Part shown: in pieces, positions 61,891 to 64,000 of the stretch | Numbering within the stretch: the stretch's first letter is position 1 | How the letters are laid out: every line of letters begins with the position of its first letter | NCBI RefSeq assembly: GCF_005937885.2 | Contig: NZ_CP042176.1 | Location: 3,157,501-3,221,500 of the forward strand | Source: Bradyrhizobium sp. KBS0727 | GTDB taxonomy: Bacteria; Pseudomonadota; Alphaproteobacteria; Rhizobiales; Xanthobacteraceae | DNA: 64,000 nt | Direction: 5' to 3' | The notes under the pieces: generated by a model | Seen by the model: the letters and a program-made list of their open reading frames with translations, nothing else | Database searches by the model: none | What the model was told of the DNA's origin: nothing | Position numbers and translations under genes: made by a program

Positions 61891-63906
61891 ATGTTCAAAC
61901 GAATTCTGATCGCAAATCGCGGCGAGATCGCCTGCCGGGTCATCAAGACTGCGCGCCGTATGGGGATCGAGACGGTAGCCGTGTATTCCGAGGCCGACCG
62001 CGATGCGCTCCATGTCGAAATGGCCGACGAGGCGGTGCTGATCGGCCCGCCGGCCGCGGCCGAGAGTTATCTGTTGATCGACAAGATCGTCGAGGCTTGC
62101 CGCAAGACCGGCGCCCAGGCCGTGCATCCCGGCTACGGCTTCCTGTCCGAGCGCGAATCCTTTCCGCGGGCGCTGGAAGCGGCCGGTGTCGTCTTCATCG
62201 GTCCCAATCCCGGCGCCATCGCCGCGATGGGCGACAAGATCGAATCCAAGAAGGCCGCCGCAAAGGCCAATGTCTCGACGGTGCCCGGACATCTCGGAGT
62301 GATCGAGGACGAAAAGCATGCGGTGAAGATCGCCGACGAGATCGGCTATCCCGTGATGATCAAGGCCTCCGCCGGCGGCGGCGGCAAGGGGATGCGGATC
62401 GCGCATTCGACGTCCGAAGTCGCCGAAGGCTTCAACCTCGCCAAGGCCGAAGCCAAGTCGTCGTTCGGCGACGACCGCGTCTTCATTGAAAAATTCATCG
62501 TCGATCCCCGCCACATCGAAATCCAGGTGCTCGGCGACAAGCATGGCAACGTGATCTATCTCGGCGAGCGCGAATGTTCGATCCAGCGCCGCAACCAGAA
62601 GGTCATCGAGGAAGCGCCGTCGCCGCTGCTGGATGAGACCACCCGCCGCAAGATGGGCGAGCAGGCGGTGTCGCTGGCGAAAGCGGTCAATTACGATTCC
62701 GCGGGCACCGTCGAGTTCGTCGCCGGCCAGGACAAAAGCTTCTACTTCCTGGAGATGAACACCCGTCTGCAGGTCGAGCATCCCGTCACCGAACTGATCA
62801 CCGGCATCGACCTCGTCGAGCAGATGATCCGCTCCGCCGCCGGCGAAAAGCTCTCGCTGGCGCAGAAGGACGTCACGCTGACCGGCTGGGCGGTGGAATC
62901 GCGCGTCTATGCCGAAGACCCGTTCCGCAATTTCCTGCCCTCGATCGGCCGGCTGGTGAAATACCGTCCGCCGGCGGAAGCCCGCCTCGATGGCATCACC
63001 GTCCGCAACGACACCGGCGTGCAGGAAGGCGGCGAAATCTCGATCTATTACGATCCGATGATTGCGAAGCTGGTCACCCACGCGCCGTCACGCGCAGCCG
63101 CGATCGAGGCGCAATCGACCGCGCTGGATGCCTTCTATATCGACGGCATCCGCCACAACATTCCGTTCCTGTCGGCGCTGATGAGCCATCCGCGCTGGCG
63201 CGAGGGCAAGCTCTCGACCGGATTCATCGCCGAGGAATTCCCGAAAGGGTTTGCCGCGCGTGCGCCGGAGGGCGAGATCGCGCGGCGGCTGGCCGCCGTG
63301 GGCGCTGCGATCGATCACGTGCTCGGCGAGCGCAAGCGACAGATTTCCGGCCAGATGAGCGGCCGGGTGGTGCAGCGCGAGCGCCGCCGCGCGGTGTGGC
63401 TGGGCCGCGAGGAGATCGCGCTTGACGTGGCGCGTGAGGCCGACGGCATCGCGGTGCGCTTCATCGGCGCCGATGGTCTGCCCGGCAACCCGCATCAACT
63501 GGTCTCGACTTGGAGGCCGGGCGAGCCGGTCTGGCAGGGCAGGATCGACGGCCAGTTTGTCGCGATGCAGGTGCGCGCGATTCCCAACGGCATCCGCCTC
63601 GCGCATCAGGGCTTTGAAGTCCCGGTCAACGTCTTCACCGAGGGCGAGGCGGCGTCCGCGCGGCTGATGCCGGTAACGTCGGCTGCGGACACGGGCAAGA
63701 AGCTACTGTGCCCGATGCCCGGCCTCGTGGTCTCGATCGCCGTCAACGAAGGCCAGGAGGTCAAGGCCGGCGAGACGCTCGCGGTGGTCGAGGCGATGAA
63801 GATGCAGAACGTGCTGCGCGCCGAGCGCGACGGCACGGTGAAGAAGATCCACGCTGCCGCCGGCGCGACGCTGGCGGTCGACGCGCTGATCCTGGAGTTT
63901 GCTTAG
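61891..63906 (+). CDS. pccA: Propionyl/acetyl-CoA carboxylase biotin carboxylase subunit
   Basis: A 671-residue biotin-dependent carboxylase alpha chain. Order: biotin carboxylase N-domain (MFKRILIANRGEIACRVIKT), ATP-grasp with KASAGGGGKGMRI and ECSIQRRNQKVIEEAPSP, active-site RLQVEHPVTE; a linker domain; then the biotinyl domain with Lys637 in VEAMKMQN. Length and middle linker (about 455-600) match PccA, less so acetyl- or methylcrotonyl-CoA carboxylase. It carboxylates propionyl-CoA to methylmalonyl-CoA with a PccB partner outside the window. ATG 61891 has a weak AAGAAG site; its upstream region is free of other genes. Confidence 0.93.
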   Translation: MFKRILIANRGEIACRVIKTARRMGIETVAVYSEADRDALHVEMADEAVLIGPPAAAESYLLIDKIVEACRKTGAQAVHPGYGFLSERESFPRALEAAGVVFIGPNPGAIAAMGDKIESKKAAAKANVSTVPGHLGVIEDEKHAVKIADEIGYPVMIKASAGGGGKGMRIAHSTSEVAEGFNLAKAEAKSSFGDDRVFIEKFIVDPRHIEIQVLGDKHGNVIYLGERECSIQRRNQKVIEEAPSPLLDETTRRKMGEQAVSLAKAVNYDSAGTVEFVAGQDKSFYFLEMNTRLQVEHPVTELITGIDLVEQMIRSAAGEKLSLAQKDVTLTGWAVESRVYAEDPFRNFLPSIGRLVKYRPPAEARLDGITVRNDTGVQEGGEISIYYDPMIAKLVTHAPSRAAAIEAQSTALDAFYIDGIRHNIPFLSALMSHPRWREGKLSTGFIAEEFPKGFAARAPEGEIARRLAAVGAAIDHVLGERKRQISGQMSGRVVQRERRRAVWLGREEIALDVAREADGIAVRFIGADGLPGNPHQLVSTWRPGEPVWQGRIDGQFVAMQVRAIPNGIRLAHQGFEVPVNVFTEGEAASARLMPVTSAADTGKKLLCPMPGLVVSIAVNEGQEVKAGETLAVVEAMKMQNVLRAERDGTVKKIHAAAGATLAVDALILEFA

Positions 63907-63924
63907 AGCGAACGGTGGTGAGAC

Positions 63925-64000
63925 CGTCATTCCGGGGCGATGCGAAGCATCGAACTAGGATGTGCAATTGCACATCCGAGAATCTCGAGATTCCGGGTCT
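63925..64000. repeat. Palindromic extragenic repeat (GTCATTCCGGG class), runs out of window
   Basis: CGTCATTCCGGGGCGATGCG, inner GTGCAATTGCAC and CTCGAGATTCCGGGT. The right half is cut by the window end. Confidence 0.8.

Overview
The window looks like chromosomal DNA of a Bradyrhizobium-type alphaproteobacterium (Nitrobacteraceae). The grounds are high GC, strong GC3 coding bias, a fused indolepyruvate:ferredoxin oxidoreductase, several Bug/TctC solute-binding proteins, many short secreted proteins typical of the group, and intergenic palindromes of the GTCATTCCGGGG...CCCCGGAATGAC class. The genus is inferred from recalled family resemblance, not from a search. Starts were chosen by ribosome-binding site and family length, so many differ from the longest open frame.

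Layout. 1-4870: 3' end of a copper amine oxidase, a small membrane protein, an amidase with a lysine-rich tail, and a cupin-tctC pair divergent from a LysR regulator. 4871-8968: a less GC-rich stretch with a secreted dienelactone-hydrolase-like enzyme, a second tctC, a GST, a candidate 0.2-kb MITE and decayed repeats. 8969-16778: glycerophosphodiester phosphodiesterase, small secreted proteins, an ArsR regulator divergent from a NIPSNAP / PEP-mutase-like / hydrolase operon, a TRIC/UPF0126 channel and a triheme cytochrome c. 17088-23445: the 1164-residue oxidoreductase, and a formylglycine-type sulfatase coupled to a small membrane protein. 25739-31169: a CoA-linked catabolic cluster (thiolase-like, DUF35, MaoC hydratase, SDR, DapA-like aldolase, NUDIX) with a palindromic repeat in four of its gaps or flanks. 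31338-44766: DMT transporter, third tctC, PAS histidine kinase, GrlR-like protein, glyoxalase, small envelope proteins, tRNA-Arg(TCG), a frameshifted glutathione-dependent formaldehyde dehydrogenase, second DMT transporter, 1-Cys peroxiredoxin. 45632-64000: hybrid kinase with three near-identical PAS repeats, secreted phosphatase-family protein, CsbD-like protein, tungstate uptake genes tupA and tupB arranged tail to tail, GGDEF-EAL protein, RlpA-like protein, second hybrid kinase, secreted nuclease, a broken sigma-1.1-like gene, and pccA.

How the parts work together. The clearest multigene unit is 25739-31169. Its enzyme set resembles a split peroxisomal MFE-2/SCPx beta-oxidation system or a thiolase-DUF35 retro-aldolase module, with an unknown and probably branched or cyclic acyl-CoA substrate. 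IOR (aryl-pyruvate to aryl-acetyl-CoA) and PccA (propionyl-CoA carboxylation) could use or finish products of such catabolism, but they are not in the same operon. Sensory and signalling genes are dense (three PAS kinases, one GGDEF-EAL). No CRISPR array, phage or complete insertion sequence was seen. The most unusual signals are the convergent tup pair with a tandem operator-like motif, the PAS triplication, a hydrolase with alanine at the nucleophile position, two single-base frameshifts, and several repeat families including a 480-bp inverted pair that could flip about 20 kb.
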